Positions 1 through 11,291 of a DNA stretch of 64,000 nt are shown here, piece by piece (the first letter of the stretch is position 1; every line of letters starts with the position of its first letter). Source of the DNA: Stichopus chloronotus (Eukaryota; Echinodermata; Holothuroidea; Aspidochirotida; Stichopodidae); NCBI GenBank assembly GCA_021234535.1, contig CM037840.1, positions 17,749,415-17,813,414 on the forward strand. The letters are read 5' to 3'. Under the pieces are notes generated by a model. That model was not told the DNA's origin, did no database searches, and saw only the letters and a program-made list of their open reading frames with translations. Both the position numbers and the translations under genes were made by a program.

Positions 1-150
1 ACAGAAGAGCAAATTTACATTAATGACACAACAGAATATAATCACTATTACAGATTGTACTTACTTGCATTATTACAGAATGTAATGATGTAATTATTAC
101 CGAATGTAATTATCACAGAATGCAATATTGCAGAATGTTTTACATTACAT
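1..150. repeat. AT-rich degenerate tandem repeat at the window edge
   Basis: Variants of TTACAGAATGTAAT recur about every 20-25 bp (for example near 48, 73, 94, 115 and 130). The unit is itself near-palindromic. It probably continues left of the window. Confidence 0.5.
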
Positions 151-1039
151 TTTCATCCCAAAAGCTATTTCAGCCTTTGTGCTTCCTGTTGTTACTGTAC
201 TGTACACAAACAAGTCACAAATATTACATCTGTGGAAGATTCTCTTCTTTTGAAACTATATAAAATGAATGATACCTGTTGATTCAATGCATACAGTAAA
301 GTGTCTTAAAGATTTTGTGACATGAAAAAGACGTTTTGGAATATTGGCTGTAGTTGTACTGAGCATTAAAAATGTTGAAAACGCCACAAATTCCACCAAA
401 ATTCATCAATTATCGATGACTTCACAGGAAAATGGCTTTCTTACAGTACATCTGCAGCATGAACAAACATGCGCTAAGTATGCAAATTTATGTCAAGAGA
501 TGGATTCCCTCGAAATGTCTTATGTTATCCTTGATTTACTTAACCTTTATTCCAATGAAAAGTGAAAATTTTATATGCCTTCTTTGTTCTGGAAGCATAT
601 ATTTCCTTCTTTACAAATATTGGTATCACTTACAAATCTATGTGAAAAAACAGGCCTAACAAAAGAAATACAGACACTGTGCAACACTCCACATTATCAT
701 ATATTTGCATTTTCAAGAAACTTTGAATAGTTGTATCTCAAAAATGGTAGCAGATAAAAAGCACAATTCAAACAGATTTTAATTCAGGGTTTCAGTTTAC
801 AAGTTTTGAATAGAAGCGAACTAAGAATTCTAGATGCATGTTACACTACCTTTAATTAAATAGTGACATAGTAATGAACAAGCTTACATAATGACACACT
901 GTACACGCCTACCACGTACACTCGTACAATATCTCCAAATAATCGGCATTCATGTAGTTAGGTATTGCAGATGTATAAACATAAATATGCCACCATGATG
1001 GCAAACATAACAATTACAAATTAATCATAGAAAACATAC

Positions 1040-1197
1040 CTTTCTTCACAAGTATGTTTTTTCTGTTTTTGCCTTGTTCCTTGGTTTTAGTACATCCAAT
1101 ATACTTTTTTATATCTTCATGGAAACTTGAATGAGAAACTACTAAATGTTCTGTATGTTTGTCTATAAAGCCAGACTCTTGACTCATCACCATTATC
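1040..1197 (-). CDS. Candidate internal exon of an unrecognised gene
   Basis: Minus-strand open segment of 52 codons between acceptor aacag and donor gtatgt. It enters in phase 2, leaves in phase 1, and reads IMVMSQESGFIDKHTEHLVV, then a Lys-rich part (KKYIGCTKTKEQGKNRKN). The other two frames contain stops. No family recognised. The phase is compatible with a leftward continuation of the THAP gene, but nothing else links them. Confidence 0.3.
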
Positions 1198-4100
1198 CTG
1201 TTCTCGTCACATGGTAGGCACTAAGTATCCTGTGAATGCCATAAAGTAAAAACAAAAAGGAATTATTTAGTTACCACAACTGAAAATTATCCGACCTGAC
1301 ACCCCACCATCTGCAAAATTTCTCCAATAAAATTTGCCCTTGGACGATCTGTGCCAAACAATTCCCTCCTGGACAATTCTTAAGCTGCAACATTCCCTCG
1401 TGGACAACTCCCCCCACAATTCTTTCAGGGGAAGGGTTAAGGAAAGTTATAGGAGAATTGCAAGGGGGGATATTGTCCAGGAACCAAAAGTGGCATACAG
1501 AAAGTAGAAGTTCAGACAACTAAATGCATTGTAAGAAAGCTTCAATCTTTTTTGGAAAGTTTTTGCCTTAATTTTGTCCCACGCTTGTCTGCTTGATCAA
1601 TACTGAAAGATAAGCAATTAGCTGCCCAAGAAGAAGTGTTGATGGATTATGATTACTAGTACTACTCAGAAAGAGCTGGAAAGCTGTCCTTCAACACATG
1701 TTTAACATACATCTCTGTATCCTTTCATAGCTTTTAATGATAAGGTTATGTAAACACAAATGGATGAGTTTAGCATGCAGACTAAATAGAATAAAGACCT
1801 GAGATGTGACCTTGTATTGAATTGATAAGGACAAGTTGGTAAATGCACAAAGCTAGTACCTGCTATGGTTCAGTTCACAAATACTAGTCAGACCATCATG
1901 CATAGCTATGCACCCAACGCCCCTTACAGAACTTCGATCAAACTACGATTCTTGTAATCAACCAAGCATTAGATAACATGCTCCAGTGTTACTTTTCTAC
2001 CATTTGGCCTTCTTAAACACATCAAATAATTCCACTTCAAACCTAGAAAATGCAAACTGTTGGTTTTCTACATGAAGATTACGTGGTCATGCATATCCTG
2101 TAAATTAAAAAGAAATTAGAACAAGTAACAGCAGAGTTCCTATGACAACAGACTGATGGCCTTATTAACCAATGCATTGCTTGGTCTGCCCCTTACCCTC
2201 ACTTCACCTGCTTACTAATAATAAAGATTGTTTGCTCAGATATGACAGATTACAGTATGTGATGCCAAAGTGCCATACTGAACATTTGCAGAACTGTTAC
2301 GTATGCAACATATGTAGCCTACTGTACTTTGCCTGTGCACTAATGTCAACAGTGCTTTGGAATCCACAACCTACAGACAGTGTAGCACATACAGACAGAG
2401 CAACCTTCTTTACCTTCTGGGAAAAAGAAAAATTCAGTCAGCTGTTCACACAGGTGGATACATTCATGTTTCTACTAGCATTTTCCCACTCTCTATAATT
2501 GATCAAATGGTCACAATCAATTCAAGTACTGCATGAATCCAACCAGTGAGTGTTTACAAAGTTACATACATAAAATAAAATTCTACTGTGGCATGGACAA
2601 CACAGATGATCTCTGTGATGCTGAATCATAACTAGAGAAGTTGCATATATTAAAAAAATGCACTAAAGTATATTACAACCAGGGGTGTAGCTATGGTGTT
2701 TGGCGGTGGTTGACTTTAGCCATTACTCACCTTTGCCAACCACCACTAAAGAGACAAAACCGACCACAACTAGAATATCACACAGACAACTACTGGTATC
2801 GCAGACCAATAAAAAAAAATCGCTCATGGACTCACTTCACCTCCCAGGGTGAACAAAATATTTACCCACTATCTTTTTCTCAATGCAACCACCACTTCAT
2901 TCTGTCTAGCAACAACCCTGATTATGACTAAATTGATGACCAACAGTAACCTGCACTCAACCACACAGATACAGCCAACCCATTAAGACTATTAAAATCA
3001 AGTTAATTTTTTATGGTTTGATAAAACACTCACACAACTGTGCTTTCAGTGAAAATTATAGACAAGTCACAATCTGCACCAATAATACCAGAAATGAATC
3101 CACTGAAGGTATGAACCTTGAAAGGATGAACTTAGTAGGCCTGCTATAAATAACAAAGACAATAACTAGTGTCAAACAATAAAACCAAGAAAATTGGCCT
3201 TGCTTATATCCTGGCAATCATGACACCTTTGGTCCTGAAAACTGGAAGTGGTTCGTTCAAATGCCAACATTGTAATTATCATTTTCCTTCCTCTATGGAT
3301 CAGGACTGCAACTGAAGGTTGTAAATATCACCCAGTTAGTTGTCAGCCATCGACAGTTCTAATCGATATGTTATCTACATTCATTTGTAACAAGCTTCCA
3401 CTGTGTTCAGCAATATGAACAATACATACAGTAATGTGGGTACCAGCAACTTTGTACAGCTTGTTACAAAAGAGCCAATCAGCTCGAACTGAGACAAAAA
3501 CAAAACTTTCAAATCAATCGTAGGTAAGGGAATCTACTGTAATTCACACAGTCTCTAAACAATACATTTATTTCTAACATCTTTTTTCTAGTATGAACAA
3601 ATGAACTAACTGATGTTTTGCTATTGACAGCTTCCCAAAACTACAGCACATGTCCTTAAAGCAACATCATCCATGAATCATATTAACAATCTGACCCAGA
3701 GTCAGAGCATCAATATACATCAATTGCAAGTTTCAGTTATGTTTGTGGTAACGGACAGATATGTTTTAACATCTCAAGATGTTGAACAAAACTGAAGAAA
3801 GTGTTCAAGTACTCATAACACTGATGGACAATAATTTAACCTTGCCACTCTAATGTTGATGCCACCGCAATGTGACGTCACTTTATCACATTAATCACTC
3901 GATATGTCTGATGCTTAATTGGTACAAAACTACAAATATTTGCACAAGAAGTCACAAGGTCGAAACTTGGTACATTAACACCAGGCCACTTAGCAAAATT
4001 CAGACAAAACTCACACTGCCATTATGGTTATTGTACGCAGGGGTAACTGAATGAATGTATACTATAATAGTATAAGTGATGCTGTTCAATCATTTATAGG

Positions 4101-7100
4101 GTTATGTTCTTATTAGCTAGATTTGTCTAACCTAAATCTAGTGTAAAATTTGTCATCATATAAAATGCTAGCATGTGCAAGAACAATTCATTTGTGATAC
4201 GTTTACATGAAGAAAAGCAGTCTTGTTAAAGTATTGTATGTTAAGCTTTGGGAAATCTTCTATTAATTTTTTTCAATCCTTTTAATCCTTTATCACAGTA
4301 TTTTTTCTGAAATTGAAAATCAATCTGTGTGAGCTACAAAAAGAGGTAGCCAGCAGGTGCAAGAGACATTTTTTTGTCATTGCCTAACTTAGGAGAGGCC
4401 AGTGCTAGGCATGTTATAGAACGTGGACGGTAGGTCTTAGTCTTGGTGATTTAGTGTGAACTGTGAATGTGTTAACTGTTTTAACTTACATGCATATGTT
4501 TTCAATGGCCTGACTTTAAGGCAGTTGTTAAATACTAGCTTACAGTAGTTAGATGTCCTTGTTGATTGTTCAGCATCATGTAAAATAGGCCTAGAAACCC
4601 ACTACTACCTACAGTAGGGCATACTGTACCCATCTTTCAAGACACAGTACAAAAAAAAAGCAAATGTTAAGTGATCAGAATATTACTCATCTTCCGTGTG
4701 CCCATGGCCCACTGAGAATTGAAACAAGCTACATCTGATGATAAGGAGGAAACTTAATAGTACTAGCTTTCACAAATTTTAGAGTCATTGGCCTAATTTA
4801 AGTGTTTACTGTTAACAGTAGCTTGAGCAAAGGCCTGCCTCACAGTTTTTTACTGAAACGTACACTAGCCGCATAGCTCGGTTAGCTTATTTGCAAATAT
4901 ATTGGAGTCGGGTAAAGGCTAAGTTACAGCGACATACACTAACAACATTATTCATTAACAACAGCTGAGTTTTGGCCATAAGCCTAACTTAGGTCTCCAT
5001 AATTCCAACTGAATTGTGCCAAGTGCCCGACCAAGAAAATGCAGAGAGGCAAGCTCAAATTTGATCGAGTTGTCATAAACTTACATTTCTACGCTGAATT
5101 ATTCCAGTCCTTTCTGACATGACTTGGTCTTTGCGGCTAACGTTTGTGCAAACAAATCTCTGCGGTCCGCTGACTTACTATTGCAATCCCTGTGTCTGAT
5201 TCTCGCTAAGTCTGATCGATTAATTTAATGCAAGTTTCAAACTACTGTGCAGTATAGAAGCGCTGCCCTGTGTTTGAAATATTGAGCAATGCATCTTTCA
5301 CGTAACCAGAATGTTGCACTGGGCAGTATTCCAGAAATTCAAATTTCCATAAAACAGCTGACAGCAACAAACTTAGGTTGTTTCTTGCAGGTGATGTACA
5401 TACATGGACTGAGACCTTGGGACACTGTAATCTCTGCACAGGAAAGTAATGATTGTGAGGGTACAAAAAGGGAAGGGTTAGTGGTATGCTTCTACGACAG
5501 CGAAGCATGAGCATCAATGCAAATCCCGTGGATATGCAAAAATATGAGGGAACAGCACAAGTCTACAGGGCACATAAGATTTAGAAATTTCAGTGACTAT
5601 AGCCGGTAGCGGTGGGGAAAGCAACTTGTCTTAACGAATGTCCGCAAGTACAAACTTACAGGCATTTTAGTTGAGTGTGATTTTGAGTGGTCTCCAAACT
5701 ACATAGCCAAGTAAGTCAAGATACACATGAGGCAAGCGGTTCAGCAGTTGTTCTCTAAAACTGCAATCAATTACATCATGCTATACTCGATTACCCTCCC
5801 CTCCACGATATAAAAGTACACAGCACAATGACAAACTATTTACATTGTTTTTTTTTGTTTGTTATCTGCTATGAGTGAGCTTTCCATCCTTACCACTTGT
5901 CTATCTCAGCTGAATAAAACTGCAAAACTTACAGAGTAACTATTCATTCGAAACTGAAAAAAAAATACGCCTCAGAAAATAAAAAAATTATGTTTGAATA
6001 AGGGCGCTAAAGCAAAATGAAGAGAACTTGGGAACGCCTGTCCAAAATGATGGCGCTAAGTCGCTTGTTTGAGAGCTTGCTGTTTGCAATTGTGAATTTG
6101 AAACACGTAATATAGCAAGCCCCGCTATAATCCTTAGCCCGGTGTTGACATGTGTATATATGGCCATGATTTGCCCTAACAAACTGTTTAGCTATGTTTG
6201 CGACCAGAAGAAGTGGTTGACAAGGAAATTTCTTGAAATGGACCTACCTCAAACTTATATATTGGAAATGTCATATTCATCCCATTGTAAAACTCGCTCC
6301 CACTTTTTGACTCTTGTACGTCCTACTTTAGTTCGTCGCCATTGTCGTCCATTTTTAATTTCTGTGACATCACACAAAGCACCAAGTTCAAGGGGGACTA
6401 GACTTTCTAGATGTTTTAGATCACGCCGAGTTCGACGGAACAAGTTTCAACCCGAACTGATGTTACAGTGGCTATTTTGATTTTTCATAACCACACAGAA
6501 GCCACCCACAAATATATATTTTAGGTGTCGAGTATGCCATTAGAAATTATGCAACTCCCCGTTCGATGATTTGTTTGCTTCAGTTATGGCACTTTAAAAA
6601 TATGACAACGATCTTGGATTTTTTAAATGTCGTCTGATGTGAATCTCACATAAAGTTACATTTTGGGCAGAAAAGTCGGTTGCATTTTGGACCAAGTTCT
6701 ATATAGTTATTGCATTTTGGACATGAAGCTGTTACATTTTAAACCAAGTTGTTGGATTTTGGTCAATTGTTACAAAATGGGTGGTCACCTCCCTCAACTC
6801 CAATATGCAACATACTCAAATTTGTGTAAAACTAAACTATTCTTGCAATAGTTTGCTATTTCTCCATTCACAAGTTTCATGTTGTTATATACGGTCAACA
6901 ATTTAGGATCAAGATACTTCTGTTGAAACAGTAGGTCACTTTATACACTCAGCTAGAGGGCATTTTAAGGTGTATACCCAAGTTGCACTGACAAGAGAGA
7001 TTGAGCCCCGCAATCAGTGTCCTAGAACAGGGCATTGTAACCCCATTGCTCATATATGTCAGTCATGATAAAAGCCACAAAGAGTCATGTATTTTCAATC

Positions 7101-7379
7101 TGTGGGTGTGTGTCAAGCCTCCAGTCTATTGGGCAGAAGCTAATGATTTGTTGAGCTTATCTGAGGGGACAGTCAGGGGGAAAGGGTCCAGATGGTGGGC
7201 AGATGACTGTTTGGAGTTGTGACCAAAAGGCCCATGGCCCAAATTCAAAGGGCTCCTGCAGTCTTCCAACACAATGGTCCGAGTCCAGGATCCTTAGATC
7301 CGTAACTGTGAAAGGACGAACAATACATCAAAATCCCCTAGTGCTCCAGTTAAGTTAGTTGAGTGACCCACTGAGACAC
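1198..7379. other. Intergenic or intronic, no supported gene
   Basis: AT-rich with no ORF that resembles a protein family. At 2682-2760 a CAGGGGTGTAGCTATGG start and a GGTGGTTG/CAACCACC inverted pair hint at a transposon edge without a partner. Degenerate repeats of a GGACAATTC-type motif occur at 1340-1480. Confidence 0.4.
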
Positions 7380-7520
7380 TTCAAGTTGGTTAAAACCATA
7401 TATGGAGAACATGCACACCAAGTTTCACTCAGATCAGACAAATTGTTTAAGTTACTTATTTAGAAGTCACAAACACATACACAAACGTGCATACATACAG
7501 ACACATACACACATATGTTG
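7380..7520. repeat. Repeat-like segment with an (AC/AT)-rich tail
   Basis: Contains CACACCAAGTTTCACTCAGA followed by a CACATACACA-type run. The layout resembles the right end of the 35484-37803 element (CCAAGTATGAGATCAGTCAG then an AC tract), so it may be a distant relative. Confidence 0.3.
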
Positions 7521-7792
7521 ACAGATACATTTCTGGATTTGACAAGTCAAGGATTATTTATTGTTATTTTTTTCCAACTGAGGAGATAATTATATTACTA
7601 TTTCCACATTGCCTCACAATAGAAAATGGTCTCCAACTTTCCATGCTAAGCAATTCAGATAGTGTTACTGCATGTAAACATGATAATTACTTCACGATAA
7701 TGAATATGTCGATAAACGTGCATAATTTGAATAATGTTAATCATGTGTAAACTCTCTTTCCCTGGTCTTTCACTTTACCAGATTAAATGACA

Positions 7793-8008
7793 TCACCCTG
7801 CCCCTTCCCCTAAGTCCACCCCAACACAGATGGGCAATATATATGTGTGCATTTGGGTCGCATCTGCACTCGAAAGTTGGTCTTCATTGATGTTGGGCTT
7901 GAGATTGATGAGATCAGTGAGTTCGGTGCAGCTGAACTCAGAGCGACTTCCTTCTCGGTCCTGGGTTTCACATATCCTTTCCAGTGGAGGCTTACGAGAT
8001 CTCACAAT
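7793..8008 (-). CDS. THAP gene exon 3 (C-terminal, provisional)
   Basis: Acceptor tttttcag; reads IVRSRKPPLERICETQDREG and on to a TGA at 7793-7795. The first 50 or so codons look coding. The last stretch (VGVDLGEGAG) is low complexity, and a possible donor (gtgatg) overlaps the stop, so the true exon may end there in phase 2 and continue leftward. Confidence 0.6.
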   Translation of the reverse strand: MVRSRKPPLERICETQDREGSRSEFSCTELTDLINLKPNINEDQLSSADATQMHTYILPICVGVDLGEGAG

Positions 8009-8573
8009 CTGAAAAAGTATGATAATGTGAAAGCACACTGTAACAATTCTTGCAGTGAGTAGCTTGCACAGTTCACCTGAAGTGATGTAAACACAATACT
8101 TAATCAATAATTAGCTAAAACTTAGTTTGAGAAGATTTCTTTAAAAATTGCAGTGAAACGACTGTGGTGCGAGAGGGTGCGGGGGAGGGGGAAGGCAGGT
8201 TCCAAGCGTCACTGGGCTGACTTTATAGTGACTATAGGTGTACAATCTTGGAAAAGATTACTTGGACACCTCTGCTCCCTTTGCAGTGTTGGAGATAATT
8301 TGCAAGATATGGGTGAAATTCTACAATACTACATTTACAGGGGTGGGTGGCATGGGGTTGGTGGTGCAAAAAGTTTGATACCAACAAACCACAAATTGTT
8401 GCTGCCAAAACATACTTTTTAGGCTTTTGATAATAAAGCCCCAACATAGATGCCTAAAACTCTATATGCACCACCCAGCAAGAGTCAAAAATAATTTTTC
8501 CAAGACTGTAGACTCGAAGATTCTTGTTATAAGCTGACATAACTGTGACCAGCCAAGACATCAAAGTACTTAC

Positions 8574-8769
8574 CTTGACAAGATGTGCCGGAAAACTAAA
8601 CAAAGTTGGTAGAGCGGTTGCATGCAGTCTTGTTGTTTAGCCAGTGCGGTCGAAGCACTGCCCCTCAAAGTGGTCTGAGCAGATGACAGAGTATTTTGTA
8701 GGTGTCCATTTGTCCCTTCTCATCTTCACAAGCCATTCTTTGAGATAGGATGGATTCTTGAGGGGAAAC
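8574..8769 (-). CDS. THAP gene exon 2 (core of THAP domain, in-frame TAA)
   Basis: Reads KFPLKNPSYLKEWLVKMRRD, then KWTPTKYSVICSDHFEGQCF and DRTG-stop. The frame then stays open through ALPTLFSFPAHLVK to donor gtaagt. Acceptor atctag. 196 nt. The stop is at 8637-8639. Confidence 0.85.
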
Positions 8770-10006
8770 CTAGATGGAATAAATACAAACATATCCTTGG
8801 TGTAGTATAAAAATGTTCCTTTGGTAAGTAATGATCACGGTTGATCCATTGTCACAGTCAACAAATGCCAATTAATTTTCTTGTAAACAATCTGGTCCCA
8901 CTACAGTAAATACCAGACTGAATGCAAACATAATAAACTTTAATAATCACAAACCACTAGTGTCAAGTTCTTAACTCATATGATTTTTGAGGAGTGCTGT
9001 AATGTGCCGTTTGGAATATGCATATTTGAATGGAGTCACACTCTAGACAACATGACACAATGTTACTGTACCCTAAAGTTAATTGTCACTCATCAGTGCC
9101 ACCTTTAGAAAATGGGATTAGGCCTACCATCGATGCAACATAAGATGACAAGGATGGCAATCTTTCATGCTTGCCCCAATTTCCATCTGACAAGATTTTT
9201 GCCTAAATTTAGATGTGGCTTGATAACTTTTTGTCAAGAATTTGTAAATTTTTTCCAAAATCACAATCAGGCCTGGCCTAGCAAAACAGCTCCCTGGGTG
9301 ATTCGAGCATGGTCGTTCATATTTCATAATCCTTCATCAAAATAATCCTTCACAAAATATACAACTCATAGGCCTAGTTTAAACAACATGCAAACAAAGG
9401 ATCACGTCAAGTGGAAACCAGATTGGAAACTAGAGGTTGTATGCCGGACATGTCCTGTGTGCAAACATAATGATTTTGGTGTAGGTCTAGGGGCCTACAA
9501 CTTCGCATACAATTTAATTTCAATTTCTGACCTGATGCACATTCCTGCTTCCCAAGGTGTAATAAAAGTGATTTGGCCTAATTTTGAAGCATTAGTAGGC
9601 CTATTTAATAAAAGGCGTAGCCTACATGAACGATGCAAACAATGAACGTCCGGTGGCTCCATTTCCATACTGGTTTTCAACTAACTGGCCAGTTAGTTAG
9701 ACAGTGACTATTGAGACCAGTGTATTGAATTAGTGTAGGCCTAACTTTAGGACCTAGCCTTGGTTTATCAATCCGAAAAAAATTTGATTGGATACTGGTC
9801 TTAGTGGAGGACAAATTAAGGAAAACATGTTAGACTACAAACAATGAAACTAGTGCAAAGAAGTTAGATTTGTCAGATTACTTATTCAATTTCCATCCAT
9901 AACTGTTACCGATAGCCTGTGGTCACTACAATCTATTGTTAGGATAGGACGCAATACATGGCGATATGTTGGCGTGATCGGAATTCTAGTTATTTTGTTC
10001 ACTTAC

Positions 10007-10074
10007 TTGTGAAAAGATTTCCCTGTACGTTGATCGGAACGATTCGTACAATTCACTGCTACACAAGCAGGCAT
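10007..10074 (-). CDS. THAP gene exon 1 (start codon)
   Basis: Reads MPACVAVNCTNRSDQRTGKS then FH and two bases of a Lys codon. The start has A at -3 and donor gtaagt. Holds the first zinc-ligand pair, C4 and C9, the classic THAP opening. Confidence 0.85.
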
Positions 10075-10229
10075 TCTCGTTAAATTCTGTGGCCAAACTA
10101 AGAGCCAGTCATTCCGTGAAAGTTAAGTACTTCGAAAAGTTAGTGGAAGTGACAGATAACTACAGTGTTGCTGCACTGACCTTAAGTTCAGTGTGTCGAT
10201 ATGATATCGATGTCTTCTTAAGGGCTTTG

Positions 10230-10290
10230 CAAAATGGCCGCGGTCACGTGCCGCATGTCGTCGGCGGCGATATTATTTCCGGCCAATGAG
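10230..10290 (-). promoter_or_regulatory. Promoter-like cluster upstream of the THAP gene
   Basis: Within 60 bp, 160-215 bp upstream of the THAP ATG, there is a YY1-like AAAATGGCCGC (10231-10241), an E-box CACGTG (10245-10250), an ETS-like site (GCCGGAAAT on the minus strand, 10275-10283) and CCAAT (10283-10287). CpGs are locally dense in otherwise CpG-poor DNA. These are common TATA-less animal promoter elements. The cluster could also drive plus-strand transcription. Confidence 0.55.
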
Positions 10291-11081
10291 CCTTCCATTG
10301 TTTTTTAGTTCAGTGGTACACACCGGCACTAATACATTGCTATGTTTTGTGCATGTTCATTACGATGATAAACTGTATTTTGATTGGCTTAAAAATCTCC
10401 CCACTGACTATCTGTACAAGGAATTGCTTCCAGCAGGGGCGTAGCTGGCTAGACTACTTTTTGCATCCAGGCTCAGGAGGCAAGTTGGTCCCAGATTGCA
10501 ACGTGCATTGTGATATACTAACATACACCAAGTTCAAAGCAATTTTGAACCATTATAGTTTCTTTCAAAATCAAAAGTATAAACAGCAAGGAATTGCGCA
10601 CTTCCTGCTTAGAGGAGAACGGGCAAGGCGGGACGAAGACAGATTGAGGGCAGAGGGGAGGACAAGGGTAGAGTACCTTTATAGGGAGAGTAGTAGCGAC
10701 ATTGACGTTCCAAAAATTACAGGTCATGTGACTACAGGAGCCATTTTGTTTCCAAAAAGTTTTGGCTGCACGCAGTCAATGACAGCGACTACATTTAAAC
10801 TTTCCAGTTCTCCAAGAAAAGGACGGGTTGTTGTGCATTTAGTTGCCATAATCGGTCCGAGAAAGGGTTTAGGATGTACAGATTTTCCACAAATACTAAG
10901 AGAAGAAAGATTTAGGAGAAAAAAGTCAGCCGTGTCAATTGGAAACCAACCAACGTCGTTTCTCTGCCATGTAACGTTTGAACTAATTAAGTTATAGGTG
11001 GTAGACTCAACACTCAGGGGCATAGGCTACTAACGTACTGTGAACAGGACGAAAAGGGTAGCTAGGCCTAACTTAAGGCTC

Positions 11082-11126
11082 GTCTGTGTTAGGGTTCCTT
11101 CTCTATAAAGGAACCCTAGTCTGTGT
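11082..11126. mobile_element. 29-bp palindrome between 8-bp direct repeats (hAT-like footprint)
   Basis: Arms TAGGGTTCCTT (11090-11100) and AAGGAACCCTA (11108-11118) are perfect, with a 7-nt loop. They are flanked exactly by GTCTGTGT at 11082-11089 and 11119-11126. An 8-bp target duplication and a CAGGGTTCC-like terminus fit a maximally deleted hAT element. P-type elements also make 8-bp duplications. Confidence 0.6.
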
Positions 11127-11291
11127 AGGACGGGACAAACCGTCGCTTAGCCATTATCTGGCAAAGTAAGCTGTATTACTAAAATTCATTGGATTGGTTA
11201 ACCAACTAAACTGCTATTCTGCATCAGTTGCTCAATGCTGGGAACAAATTTCTCTGCACATCTCCACTTACTCAGGACTGCCTAGACTAGA

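Larger units (their letters stand above)
7793..10074 (-). pseudogene. THAP-domain zinc-finger gene, three exons, with an in-frame stop (possible pseudogene)
   Basis: THAP domains are C2CH zinc-finger DNA-binding modules found in transcription regulators and in P-element-type transposases. Exons 10007-10074, 8574-8769 and 7793-8008 join in frame (480 nt; phases 2 and 0; all GT-AG). The N-terminus MPACVAVNCTNRSDQRTGKS gives C4 and C9. Then come KFPLKNP (P25), W35, WTPTKYS (44-50) and CSDHF with C53 and H56, so C-x4-C-x43-C-x2-H is complete. Codon 67 (8637-8639) is TAA where relatives commonly have Gln (DRTGQT). The AVPTIF-type box, here ALPTLFSFP, and 71 further codons with no recognised domain follow the stop. 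The intact splice sites and otherwise open frame suggest a recent nonsense mutation, a polymorphism or a sequencing error rather than old decay. The gene may extend further left. Confidence 0.8.

Noticed and set aside
1271..1519. 82-codon minus-strand frame with GGNCLAQ/GGVVHEG-like pieces
   Set aside because: The peptide reflects a degenerate DNA repeat (GGACAATTC-type); no known family.
2172..2498. 108-codon plus-strand frame
   Set aside because: Low-complexity, Cys/Leu-rich chance translation; no domain and no neighbouring exons.
2682..2760. Transposon start CAGGGGTGTAGC with inverted GGTGGTTG
   Set aside because: No matching right end or target duplication could be found nearby.
6142..6480. 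112-codon plus-strand frame with an overlapping 62-codon minus frame
   Set aside because: No family resemblance, no splice context, and both strands open equally, as in chance frames.
7487..7750. 87-codon frame starting MHTYRHIHTYVDRY
   Set aside because: The start is the translation of a CACATACACA run.
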